Origin: Pandoraea iniqua
GTDB lineage: Bacteria > Pseudomonadota > Gammaproteobacteria > Burkholderiales > Burkholderiaceae
Assembly (NCBI RefSeq): GCF_902459685.1
Contig: NZ_CABPSF010000011.1
Location: 84,165 to 148,164 of the forward strand
Length of the DNA: 64,000 nt
Direction of reading: 5' to 3'
Shown here: positions 7,695 to 15,866 of the stretch, piece by piece
Layout: the number at the start of each line of letters is the position of its first letter
Position numbering within the stretch: position 1 is the first letter of the stretch
Notes under the pieces: generated by a model
Seen by the model: only the letters and a program-made list of their open reading frames with translations
The model's database searches: none
What the model was told of the DNA's origin: nothing
Position numbers and translations under genes: made by a program

Positions 7695-8744
7695 ATGGGC
7701 TTATATGCATACGCACTGCGATCTGGGAAAATTTTGGCTTATGACGTCCTCGATGACGGGAGCTTGGTACCTCTAGGTGATCCCGCGCCTCTTTCGTTCC
7801 CGACAAATAACTCCATGTGCGCCAGTGGCGACACGGTATTTGCACTTGGCTTAGGCCCAGACGAAACCACATATGTCGATATTTACCAAGCAGATCGTGC
7901 TAGCGGTCAGTTGATTCCGAGGCTACTGCGTCATCCGCTCGGTAATTTCGATAGCGGAGAGCTCGGTATGGCCGCCACTGCACCAACCGACGAAGTCATC
8001 TATTTTTACTCTTGCGGGGAACCCTACACTGACAACGATACCCCCTCCACTACTCTCTATGCTTTCATATATTCCCGGGCCCGCCATGTAGTTTTCCCGA
8101 TCGGGCAACTCCCCCTCCCAGGGGGAGGCGAGGCGACAACATTGCAATTCGACGGCACGGGAAAAATGCTATACGCGTCTGTATCGAACGGGGACTACAG
8201 TCCGGCGTCTTTCGCTATCGATGCAAAGGGCATGCCTACGCTCACGGATAAGGTTCCAATGGTGAACCCCCTCCAGTTTGGCCTTGCCGTAGACCCGACC
8301 CAAAAATATGTCTATACCGGGTCGGCGGAATTTTTTAATCCTGAAGTTCGCGGCTACAGTGTGTCTCAGGGCGTATTTTCTCCACTCAAAGGCGTCGCCG
8401 ACCACACGAAAAGCATGGTTAGCGTGATGACGATGAGTCTGGACGGCAAATACTTGTTTCTTTCAACCACAGCGAGTCCTTTCACTGGCATAGGAAAAAA
8501 TACTGTCGTTTCTTATGCGGTTAATCCTTTAACCGGCGTTCTGACGCCAATTAACGAGCAGGCTGATGGTCGTGAAGTATTAGCGATAGCAGTGACACCC
8601 GATGGGAAATACTTGTATGCCGCATCCGCGCGCGAAGATACGATCTATCGATACGGAATAGACCAAGGAGCGTTGTCGACTGGAACACTCGTTGCCAACG
8701 CCGGAATGGAAATCGACGGCTTCGTACTGGTAAGCGAGCCCTGA
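7695..8744 (+). CDS. Lactonase-type beta-propeller protein
   Basis: 349 residues without a signal peptide. It is built from repeats of about 45-50 residues with the pattern hydrophobic strand - DP/TPDGKYLYAAS - turn, clearest in the second half (LAVDPTQKYVYTGSAEF; MSLDGKYLFLSTT; AVTPDGKYLYAASAREDTIY). This is typical of seven-bladed propellers of the 6-phosphogluconolactonase/YVTN type. The ATG has GAGG about 8 bases upstream. Whether it hydrolyses a lactone cannot be told. The base composition is more AT-rich than the neighbouring IS sequence, and it stands alone between a prophage remnant and IS elements, suggesting acquisition. Confidence 0.75.
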   Translation: MGLYAYALRSGKILAYDVLDDGSLVPLGDPAPLSFPTNNSMCASGDTVFALGLGPDETTYVDIYQADRASGQLIPRLLRHPLGNFDSGELGMAATAPTDEVIYFYSCGEPYTDNDTPSTTLYAFIYSRARHVVFPIGQLPLPGGGEATTLQFDGTGKMLYASVSNGDYSPASFAIDAKGMPTLTDKVPMVNPLQFGLAVDPTQKYVYTGSAEFFNPEVRGYSVSQGVFSPLKGVADHTKSMVSVMTMSLDGKYLFLSTTASPFTGIGKNTVVSYAVNPLTGVLTPINEQADGREVLAIAVTPDGKYLYAASAREDTIYRYGIDQGALSTGTLVANAGMEIDGFVLVSEP

Positions 8745-9044
8745 TAGGCCATGAGTTAGCCGCGAATGATCCGCTCCGTAGCGGCAGAGTGAGCCGGCCC
8801 TCTCTCCGGGACATCGCGGACATGGCCATGTCCGCCTGCAATCCGCCCGCGCTTGCGCCATACTTCGGCCATCATCAATAGACAACTGGTTTGCGGGCTT
8901 GGCAGCCCGGGCTCGATAGGCGCATAAGCCGCGCCGTCCTCATGACTCACGGCTTTTTTGCGCGCATAGCTTCCCCCTATGTGCGGGGCATGTGGGAGGG
9001 CTTCGGCCCTGCCAGCCCCTATCGACCGGTCTGCCAACCTGCAT
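8745..9044. other. Gap between propeller gene and IS3 element
   Basis: About 300 bp with short, overlapping open frames and no supportable gene, RNA or repeat. Confidence 0.4.
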
Positions 9045-9127
9045 TGACGTGTCCCCGGAATATCCGAACAGGTCAAAACTAGAGGTAAAGTTGCTTCTCA
9101 GCGCCCCGAACGGGGCGAGGAGTCGCC

Positions 9128-9394
9128 ATGAAACGCTCGAGATTTAGTGAAGAGCAGATCGCCTATGCGCTGCGATTGGCCGAGAGCGGCACACCGGTGG
9201 TCGACGTCTGTCGGCAGATCGGTGTGTCGGAGGCAACGTTCTACACATGGAAGAAGAAGTACGCCGATTTCGGCGTTAGCGAGATGCGCAAGCTCAAGCA
9301 ACTCGAAGACGAAAACGCGCGCTTGCGACGTATCGTCGCCGACCTGACGCTGGATAAACAGATCCTGCAAGAGGTGGTGCGAAAAAAAGTCTGA
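9128..9394 (+). CDS. IS3 family transposase OrfA (HTH)
   Basis: 88 residues with an HTH (MKRSRFSEEQIAYALRLAE; IGVSEATFYTWKKKYADF) and a coiled coil (LKQLEDENARLRRIVADLTL). It ends at the A7 run at 9382-9388, the classical site for -1 frameshifting into OrfB. The ATG follows a GGAGTCGCC sequence. OrfA is intact, but the element cannot move because its partner gene is truncated. Confidence 0.9.
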   Translation: MKRSRFSEEQIAYALRLAESGTPVVDVCRQIGVSEATFYTWKKKYADFGVSEMRKLKQLEDENARLRRIVADLTLDKQILQEVVRKKV

Positions 9395-9426
9395 AGGCCG
9401 CCAAACGGCGCGAGCTGGCGGCTTAG

Positions 9427-10001
9427 ATGCAAGAGCGTTTCCACATAAGCGTGCAGCGTTCCTGCGCGTTGGCGTTGCTGCAGCGCTCGACTTGGTACGC
9501 GAAGAGTCGTGCACGCGATCAAAGTGCGCTGCGCCAACGTATCCGGAACATCGCCTTAAGTCGTCCGCAGTTTGGCTATCGGCGGGTGCTGGTGATGTTG
9601 CGTCGCGAGGGCTGGGACGTGGGTAAAAAGCGCGTCTACGGGCTTTACAGCCTAGAGGGCCTGCAATTGCGGATGAAGGTCAAGCGCCGCAAGCGCATCG
9701 CGCTGCTGCGAGGCAAGCCACCGGCGCCCACCGGACCGAATCAGCACTGGAGCATGGATTTCGTTCATGACCAGATGCTTGATGGACGCCGCTTTCGCAT
9801 TCTGACTGTCATCGATCAATGGAGTCGCGAGAGTGTTTGTCTGGAGGCCAACTTCCGACAGACCGGCCGTGCGGTGGGTCAGGCGCTGGATCGTTCTGCG
9901 GTCCTTCGCCGATGGCCCGAATCCATCACCGTGGACAACGGCACAGAGTTCACTTCTCGCGCTTTAGACGATTGGGCATACCGACGCGGCGTGAAACTCG
10001 A
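9427..10001 (+). pseudogene. IS3 family transposase OrfB, stop codon and truncation
   Basis: In the -1 frame after orfA the sequence reads SLKAAKRRELAA and then TAG at 9424-9426 where relatives have Trp, followed by MQERFHISVQRSCALALLQ. The integrase core is present up to the second Asp (WSMDFVHDQ; ITVDNGTEFTSRALDDWAY), but the catalytic Glu region is lost at 10001. The nonsense codon and the truncation each make it inactive. Confidence 0.88.
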
Positions 10002-10069
10002 TGACCTGCTCCCTGCAAACAGGGCCAGCCGGGGTCTAGTAAAGTTCGTTTTCGGAGAAGAAGACGAAC

Positions 10070-10300
10070 ATGAAGAAGCGATTTACGGAACAGCAAATCA
10101 TCGGCTTTCTGAAGGAAGCTGAAGCCGGGATGCCGGTCAAGGAACTGTGCAGGAAGCACGGGTTTAGTGACGCGTCGTTCTACACCTGGCGCGCGAAGTT
10201 CGGCGGCATGGAAGTCTCCGAAGCCCGTCGGCTCAAGGACCTCGAGGTTGAGAATGCCCGGCTGAAGAAGCTGCTGGCCGAAGCAATGCTCGATATGTAA
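10070..10300 (+). pseudogene. IS3 family transposase OrfA, nonsense-truncated
   Basis: 76 residues: HTH (MKKRFTEQQIIGFLKEAEA; HGFSDASFYTWRAKFGGM) and coiled coil ([19 protein letters not shown]). The frame stops at TAA (10298-10300) where relatives continue with Glu (LDM-E-ALKLVVKGKP). The missing tail normally leads into the frameshift site for OrfB, so fusion protein production is impaired unless the stop is read through. Confidence 0.75.
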
Positions 10301-10356
10301 GCCTTGAAGCTCGTCGTCAAGGGAAAGCCCTGAGCCCGCAAGCCAAACGCGAAGCA

Positions 10357-11190
10357 ATGTCGGCGATTCGGGAGAAGGTCAACATCTCCGAGCGCCGCGC
10401 TTGCCGGCTTGTCGGGCTTTCTCGCAGCGTGCTGCATTACGACGCGAAGCCGGACCACGAGAATGAGGTGCTAGCGGCGCGTCTAGTGGAGCTGGCGCAC
10501 GAACGTCGTCGATTCGGCTACCGCCGATTGCACGCTCTGGTGGAACGCGAAGGCACGCACGCCAATCACAAGCGCATCTATCGCCTGTACCGTGAGGCAG
10601 GGCTGGCTGTGCGGCGCCGTCGCAAGCGCCACGGCGTAATGATTGAACGCGAGCAACTGGCATTGCCGGGCGCACCCAACGAGGTATGGTCAATCGATTT
10701 CGTGATGGATGCGCTTTCCAACGGCCGACGCGTGAAGTGCCTGACCGTCGTCGACGATTTCACGAAAGAGGCCGTCGACATCGTCGTCGACCATGGCATC
10801 TCAGGTTTGTATGTCGCTCGGGCATTGGACTGTGCAGCTCGCTTCCGTGGCTATCCCAAGGCGGTGCGAACAGATCAGGGCCCCGAATTTACGAGCCGCG
10901 CGCTTGACCAGTGGGCGTATGCGAACGGCGTCACTTTGAAGTTGATTCAGGCGGGCAAGCCAACGCAGAATGCGTACATCGAATCGTTCAACGGCAAATT
11001 CCGCGACGAATGCCTTAACGAGCACTGGTTCACAACGCTCGCGCACGCTCGGGCTGTCATCGCGGCATGGCGTCAGGACTACAACGAGCAAAGGCCGCAC
11101 AGCGCACTGAACTACCTTGCGCCGTCAGAGTTTGCGGCGAAACATCGGGCAACCGCGGATGCTCCTGCCGCTTTCCAGGAGTTGGTTTAA
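10357..11190 (+). CDS. IS3 family transposase OrfB (DDE integrase core)
   Basis: 277 residues and complete: an HTH_21-like N-terminus (ISERRACRLVGLSRSVLHY; RRRFGYRRLHALVEREG), then the rve core with WSIDFVMDAL, VRTDQGPEFTSRALDQWAY and [19 protein letters not shown] carrying the DDE residues, and the QRPHSALNYLAPSEFA tail. The upstream OrfA has a premature stop, so OrfAB fusion is doubtful. Confidence 0.92.
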   Translation: MSAIREKVNISERRACRLVGLSRSVLHYDAKPDHENEVLAARLVELAHERRRFGYRRLHALVEREGTHANHKRIYRLYREAGLAVRRRRKRHGVMIEREQLALPGAPNEVWSIDFVMDALSNGRRVKCLTVVDDFTKEAVDIVVDHGISGLYVARALDCAARFRGYPKAVRTDQGPEFTSRALDQWAYANGVTLKLIQAGKPTQNAYIESFNGKFRDECLNEHWFTTLAHARAVIAAWRQDYNEQRPHSALNYLAPSEFAAKHRATADAPAAFQELV

Positions 11191-11236
11191 GGGACTTTGC
11201 TAGAAGCCGATTGGCCCGATTGAAGGGGGCAGGTCA

Positions 11237-11555
11237 GCGTGGCTGAATGCCATAGCTCGACATTTGAAATATGCCAACCTGCCACCAAGCAATTTGGTTT
11301 GGTGCCGGCACTAAATAGCGGTCCAGACAACCTAGAACAAGACAAGTGGGAAAAACGTCAATTTTTGCCGGTTCGGGCCTCAGTACACTCCTCATCCAAA
11401 GACTGAGCCCCCCCCACACACGTGCGCCCTGAAATTTGAACTTAGCAGGTGCAATATTGATATCGATAGGCACGTCCCCCATCCAAGCAAATCCATTGCA
11501 TTCGACGGTTCGCAGCCGAGCGGAGACTCGGACGAAAGGCGGGCGCCCCAGACCT
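11237..11555. other. Leader region of the porin gene
   Basis: No gene is seen. The porin frame is open upstream of its chosen start back to 11436, but the extra 40 residues do not resemble a signal peptide. A C8 run at 11410-11417 lies here. No confident promoter was identified. Confidence 0.4.
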
Positions 11556-12656
11556 ATGGCGACGCTATGCGCCCTAACCGCTATTGCCGCCGCATTTTTC
11601 TCGAGCGCGAAATCTGCGATTGCGCAGTCGGCACTCGTGATGTATGGGGTTGTGGACACGGGGGTGCGATACGTGGAGGGAACGTCCTCCACGACGAGAA
11701 TCTCGACTTGGTCTGTCACTCCAGGTGGGGCTGCGCAGAGTTTGATTGGCCTACACGGCCAAGAGAATCTTGGCCAAGGCGCCAAGGCATATCTTCGCCT
11801 GGAAAATCGCTTCTTTGGCCATTCTGGCGCGCTAGACCCGAGCCATCCGTACTTCAGCACAGCGCTACTCGGAATGGAATCTGATCGATTCGGCCGCCTG
11901 ACGCTTGGGCGCCAGACGAATCCTCAAGCTGACGCGGCCGTCCGAGCATTCGCGAGCAACCCTTGGCTACCCACGTTCTATCTATTTCGACCAGAAGCGA
12001 CAATGGCTGCCGGGGCTTGGACGGACAATATGCTGAAGTACACCGCGGGCGTTGCCAACCTTACCTTCCAAGCATCTCAAGCCTTCGGCAATCAACCCGG
12101 ACACATGTCATACGGAAGCCAAAGCTCAATGTCTCTCACCTATGCGATCGATCGGTCCTTTGCACTCGCAGCGGCCTACCTGCTAACAAGAGACTCAACC
12201 AATGGTTCGCCAGCGAAGACGTGGACTTACGGAGGATCGTACTGGCTCGGCATGACCCGCCTGCACCTCGGAGTCGCTGTCAACCGATTCTCCCAAGGAT
12301 TCCGGTCATTCGGCCGCTATTCGGAAGCGTCACTTGCCGCACTTGGCATGCTAGATTTGTCTGCTCGCACCATGTATTTCGCAGGCGTCACGCAAATCGT
12401 TGGTCGAGCTCACCTCAGCGCCAACTTTTGGCGAACGCTCCAAGATGGAGATATGCCGTCAAAGAATGGCAACGCAACGCAGCTTCAGCTCGTTGCCAAT
12501 CTGTCATTATCTAAGGGCACGGCATTGTATGGCGAAGTAGACTACGCGAGGTATTCTGGTGGACTGATCGGCGCACAACTTCAAGGGGACACCACGGTGA
12601 TGCCTCCCGTCACGCGCCAACTAGGCGCTATGGCTGGCATACGACATCGCTTCTGA
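11556..12656 (+). CDS. Gram-negative porin
   Basis: 366 residues. The start at 11556 is chosen because it begins a clear signal peptide (MATLCALTAIAAAFFSSAKS, cleaved after AIAQ). The mature protein opens with ALVMYGVVDTGVRY, the first strand of Burkholderia/Neisseria-type 16-stranded trimeric porins. GLHGQENLGQGAKAYLRLEN and LLGMESDRFGRLTLGRQTN follow, the latter being the conserved strand before loop 3. The C-terminus is GIRHRF with terminal Phe, the outer-membrane assembly signal. It forms passive pores; substrate unknown. The ribosome-binding site is weak. It is convergent with the CoA-transferase gene. Confidence 0.9.
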   Translation: MATLCALTAIAAAFFSSAKSAIAQSALVMYGVVDTGVRYVEGTSSTTRISTWSVTPGGAAQSLIGLHGQENLGQGAKAYLRLENRFFGHSGALDPSHPYFSTALLGMESDRFGRLTLGRQTNPQADAAVRAFASNPWLPTFYLFRPEATMAAGAWTDNMLKYTAGVANLTFQASQAFGNQPGHMSYGSQSSMSLTYAIDRSFALAAAYLLTRDSTNGSPAKTWTYGGSYWLGMTRLHLGVAVNRFSQGFRSFGRYSEASLAALGMLDLSARTMYFAGVTQIVGRAHLSANFWRTLQDGDMPSKNGNATQLQLVANLSLSKGTALYGEVDYARYSGGLIGAQLQGDTTVMPPVTRQLGAMAGIRHRF

Positions 12657-12683
12657 GGCGAGCCCACTCGGCGCAAAAGCAAC

Positions 12684-12703
12684 GGCCCTCCTGTCGGAGG
12701 ACC
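12684..12703. terminator. Possible bidirectional terminator between convergent genes
   Basis: An 8-bp stem with one mismatch (GGCCCTCC / GGAGGACC) and a TGTC loop lies between the stops of the porin and the CoA-transferase. There is no strong T run on either side, so the assignment is tentative. Confidence 0.35.
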
Positions 12704-12713
12704 CACCTTCTGC

Positions 12714-15083
12714 TTATGACGTACTGGCCCCTCGTCTTATCATCCAATCCGGCTCGCCTACCGCCCCCTCGTCCTTCATGCGTGTGATCTCTGCCGGGTC
12801 GATACCGAGGAACGCAAGGATCGAGTCGGCATCGGCGCCGGGACGCCCCGAATCACCAGCATGCCCCAAGGGCGCCCCATCAAACTGAAACCAAGTCGGC
12901 TCAAGAAGCGTTACCTCCAATCCCTGGCAATCGCTCTGCCTGAAGCTCACGGTGGAACTCGGATGCTCGAGGAACCGCTCCCGCAGCTTGGCGATTGTCT
13001 GCACTGGGACCGCTCGAGCACCTTGGCGCTTCGCCTCCGCAATCGCATCATTGACGCTAAGACCAGTCAATTCGGGAAGCGAACCGTTGGCCTCAACGAA
13101 TATCCAACCGTCTGCTTGTTGAAGCAGTGATGATGCTTGATTAGGTCCAGTGGCTTTGGGTCCGACCGCGCACTCAGGAAGGCCGCTAGACGTCCATTGG
13201 AATGGAAACTGAACCAATGAAGCCGCTGAGGCCAAGGATGTTTCCGCCCAATCCCCGCGCTTGCCACCATTGCGCTCGCGAGCCTGCAAAGCCGTCAGTG
13301 CCGAAAACGCGCCAAGGTAGCCCGTTAAATAATCGACGCATGATGCAATCCCATGAAGGAGCGGCAATCCGGGTGTCCCAAAACGCGACATGATGCCGGC
13401 AATCGCCTGCAGCAGTGGATCGTATCCCGGTCGATCATCGAAGGCGCCAGCGAACTCGCCTTTGAAGGCGCTCACCTGAACGACGACCGTGGCCGGATTG
13501 ATCGCAGCGACGGCGTCTTGCGTCAGCCCCAGCCGTCGAACCCCCGCATCGGTTTCGTTCATGACGAGAATGTCGGCCCGTTTGATAAGACGGTGAAGCA
13601 CATCCCGGGCGGAGTCCATCCTCAAATCGAGCAAGATGCTCTGCTTGCCTTGGCTTGCTTCCGCGCCCCAATCCACGGTCACCAGCGGCTGATGATCCGG
13701 ACGCGTTGTGTCAACCTTGACGACGTGCGCCCCAAGTTCGCCCAATATCCGTCCACAGGCGGGCCCCGCAATGACATTCGCCATATCAAGGACCGTGTAT
13801 CCGTCCAGCGGCTTAGTTGTATTTCGCTTACTGGCATCACCGCCATTCGATGGTGCCGGCGTCAGAACAGCGTCCAATGATGTCTTTGCAGCACGCAATG
13901 GCGGATAGGGGCGCGCAGAGTGAATATTCACGGCACGTCCGAGTTGAGGGCTATTCACGCCAATTGGAGCCACCACCAAACCAGCCTCTTGAGCCCACGA
14001 AGCCGTCATCCACTCGTCGAACGTTTCGACAATTCCGAGCGGAACCTCTGCTTGAGCAAACACGGCTTCCCAGTGCTCGGCAGTCTGTGTGGCGAACACC
14101 TTCGCCATGTCGTCGGCAAGTGCGATGGAAATATCCGCACGCATCGCTTGAGGAACCGCGAGATTGGTCTGTGCAAACGACACGTTTTCCGGAAAATACG
14201 GCGAAACATTGACCACCCCAAGGTCTTTGGCTCGCTCCTCGAGCCCAAGCACCACAAGCATCGCTTGGGCAAGCCGCCGATTGACCGTTGTCACCGGCAT
14301 CACCAGGCGTCCATCGGACGTGCGATAGCAACCTGCCGTCGGGTTCAGGCGGTTGACGAAACGGAGCATTTCCTCTTCGCTTTCGCGCGCGCGAGGCAGC
14401 AGGGATGCCAACTCTTCAGGCAAGCCTAGAAGAGCCGGCGGAACCAGGTGGGGTTTGATCCCACGAACACTCATGGCTAAAACGCCAATGGCGGAGAGGC
14501 CGGCAGACAGGCGAGGAATGACAATCGACGCGCCTACTCCTGTGCGCTCCCGTTGGACCAACGCGGCACAGACGGCAGAAACGGCGAGTACACCCGCATA
14601 TACAGAGCACAGCGGCAGCGGAGTGTAGATGACCTCGCGCCCGAGCAATCGACTAGTCACACCGAGATCCGTGTAGAAACCGGCGAGGGAGTTTAGTAGA
14701 TCGTCACTCGCGTCATCCGGAACATCGAATGTTTGATCTCCGGGTACAACACTCGTAAATCCCAGTACGATCTGTCGCGACGAAAGCCGAGCGGTCACTG
14801 CCCCGTCGAGGATGACCAAGTCCGCGTCGGCCAGTCCGTCCAGTCGCTCAACAGGCAGAAGCGTCTTGCCTCGATCGAGATAACCATCAAGCTCGCTCAC
14901 CGAACCACCGGGCCGCTCTGCAGCAAAAACTTGAGCCCCTTGATCCGCCAGGAGTTGGCCTGCGAGGCGTCCCGCAAGCGAGCAACTCCGTTGCAACACG
15001 CTCAAATGCGCCAATGGCAACGCGGCCCCCTGCACGCAGCTCTGACCATCCGCACGTGCCGCCCCGACTTTTGAATTTTTCAT
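12714..15083 (-). CDS. Tandem-fused type III (CaiB/BaiF) CoA-transferase
   Basis: 789 residues made of two CaiB/BaiF-like halves. The N-terminal half (about 20-400) is diverged, with SLAGRLAGQLLADQGAQVFA at the CoA-binding start and DDLLNSLAGFY at the position of the catalytic-Asp segment. The C-terminal half (about 425-789) is more typical: DGYTVLDMANVIAGPACGRI, LGELGAHVVKVD and GYDPLLQAIAGIMSRFG with the presumed nucleophilic Asp. These enzymes move CoA between carboxylic acids. Fused family III proteins occur in Burkholderiales, often near acyl-CoA metabolism, but no such neighbours are present. The start has GAGG upstream. A 34-bp piece of this gene (14904-14937) recurs exactly at 26969-27002. 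Confidence 0.85.
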   Translation of the reverse strand: MKNSKVGAARADGQSCVQGAALPLAHLSVLQRSCSLAGRLAGQLLADQGAQVFAAERPGGSVSELDGYLDRGKTLLPVERLDGLADADLVILDGAVTARLSSRQIVLGFTSVVPGDQTFDVPDDASDDLLNSLAGFYTDLGVTSRLLGREVIYTPLPLCSVYAGVLAVSAVCAALVQRERTGVGASIVIPRLSAGLSAIGVLAMSVRGIKPHLVPPALLGLPEELASLLPRARESEEEMLRFVNRLNPTAGCYRTSDGRLVMPVTTVNRRLAQAMLVVLGLEERAKDLGVVNVSPYFPENVSFAQTNLAVPQAMRADISIALADDMAKVFATQTAEHWEAVFAQAEVPLGIVETFDEWMTASWAQEAGLVVAPIGVNSPQLGRAVNIHSARPYPPLRAAKTSLDAVLTPAPSNGGDASKRNTTKPLDGYTVLDMANVIAGPACGRILGELGAHVVKVDTTRPDHQPLVTVDWGAEASQGKQSILLDLRMDSARDVLHRLIKRADILVMNETDAGVRRLGLTQDAVAAINPATVVVQVSAFKGEFAGAFDDRPGYDPLLQAIAGIMSRFGTPGLPLLHGIASCVDYLTGYLGAFSALTALQARERNGGKRGDWAETSLASAASLVQFPFQWTSSGLPECAVGPKATGPNQASSLLQQADGWIFVEANGSLPELTGLSVNDAIAEAKRQGARAVPVQTIAKLRERFLEHPSSTVSFRQSDCQGLEVTLLEPTWFQFDGAPLGHAGDSGRPGADADSILAFLGIDPAEITRMKDEGAVGEPDWMIRRGASTS

Positions 15084-15212
15084 CTACACCTCGTCCCTTC
15101 CACCAAATGAGAGATTGACGACGATGGCCTAGCGTTCCTTCAGGACAGGCAACCTAATTGGATAGCGTCCGCAGCGTCGCCGTTGAATTTGCCAACCAGC
15201 ACCACACTGAGA

Positions 15213-15518
15213 TTAGCGTCGGCCCTCGCGCCGGGAATGTCGAACGCCTCGCCACGCACACCCCGTGATGTGCGCGGCCACGTAAAGCAGCGCTGCAAAT
15301 ATCGCTGCGGCGAGAATGCACTCAAGAAGGTCAAATTCGTAGCCGAACGCGACCAAACTGGTGACGAGGGCGAGCCCAATATTCAAGCTCACCATGCAAG
15401 CCGATATCTCAGGAATGATTCGCACAATGCCCCTCCAAGAGCCATCTGAGCACAGACAGCCCAACTCAAAACGCATGCGAATTTGATGGGCCAGAAAACT
15501 TGCCTGAAATTGAGCCAA
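15213..15518 (-). CDS. Possible small membrane protein or remnant
   Basis: A 101-residue open frame with two hydrophobic segments (SACMVSLNIGLALVTSLVAF; CILAAAIFAALLYVAAHIT) and a basic C-terminal tail. The composition is more protein-like than other frames in this gap, but the start is uncertain and no ribosome-binding site stands out. It lies alone between the CoA-transferase and the large autotransporter. It could be real or a decayed fragment. Confidence 0.35.
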   Translation of the reverse strand: MAQFQASFLAHQIRMRFELGCLCSDGSWRGIVRIIPEISACMVSLNIGLALVTSLVAFGYEFDLLECILAAAIFAALLYVAAHITGCAWRGVRHSRREGRR

Positions 15519-15775
15519 CGCCTGTCGGCGGCAACGTGAAACTCAATGGCAAGGACAACCGTCTCTAGAGGAACTACTAAACTCCACGCTGATCATTCCG
15601 AGCAGTCGAGTTTGTTTCCGTACACGGCAATCAGAGGCAACCATTCCTAATCATCTCCGTCCAGTTTGTGTTAGCTGCATCCTCCCGGGCACATCGACTC
15701 CCTCTGCCCCGTGAACCAGCAAGTTAACCTTAGGTCCTTCAACTCGCGCACCACTCAAAATCAGAAGAACGCCCC

Positions 15776-15800
15776 AAAATTACCGGGGACGCTCCCGGCA
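15776..15800 (-). terminator. Terminator after the large autotransporter
   Basis: On the minus strand a short GC-rich stem (CCGGGA / TCCCCGG, within 15783-15799) is followed by TAATTTT. It lies about 65 bp beyond the autotransporter stop codon. Confidence 0.5.
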
Positions 15801-15866
15801 TTTTCGGGCGAAGCGGTAGCAGATTTGTGAAGCCGCTCATTAATACAAACATCAATACACACACCA

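Larger units (their letters stand above)
9045..10001 (+). mobile_element. IS3-family element, right part missing
   Basis: The left end is placed at TGACGTGTCCCCGG (9045), which resembles the TGACCTCCCCCC end of the related element at 43382. orfA is intact. orfB has an in-frame stop near its beginning and is cut at 10001, where a second IS3 element starts. The sequence beyond that second element does not resume this one, so the right end was deleted rather than simply interrupted. Confidence 0.75.
10002..11236 (+). mobile_element. IS3-family element, IS407 group (1235 bp)
   Basis: The terminal inverted repeats are TGACCTGCTCCCT at 10002 and, read inward from 11236, TGACCTGCCCCCT. Similarity continues for about 40 bp on both sides. 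The 4-mers outside the ends (TCGA and GCGT) do not match, so no target duplication remains, in line with a deletion next to the element. Confidence 0.88.

Noticed and set aside
8756..9076. A 106-codon minus-strand frame
   Set aside because: A possible small start (RBS-like GGGGGAAG) leads to a stop after six codons, and the long frame has no recognisable domain.
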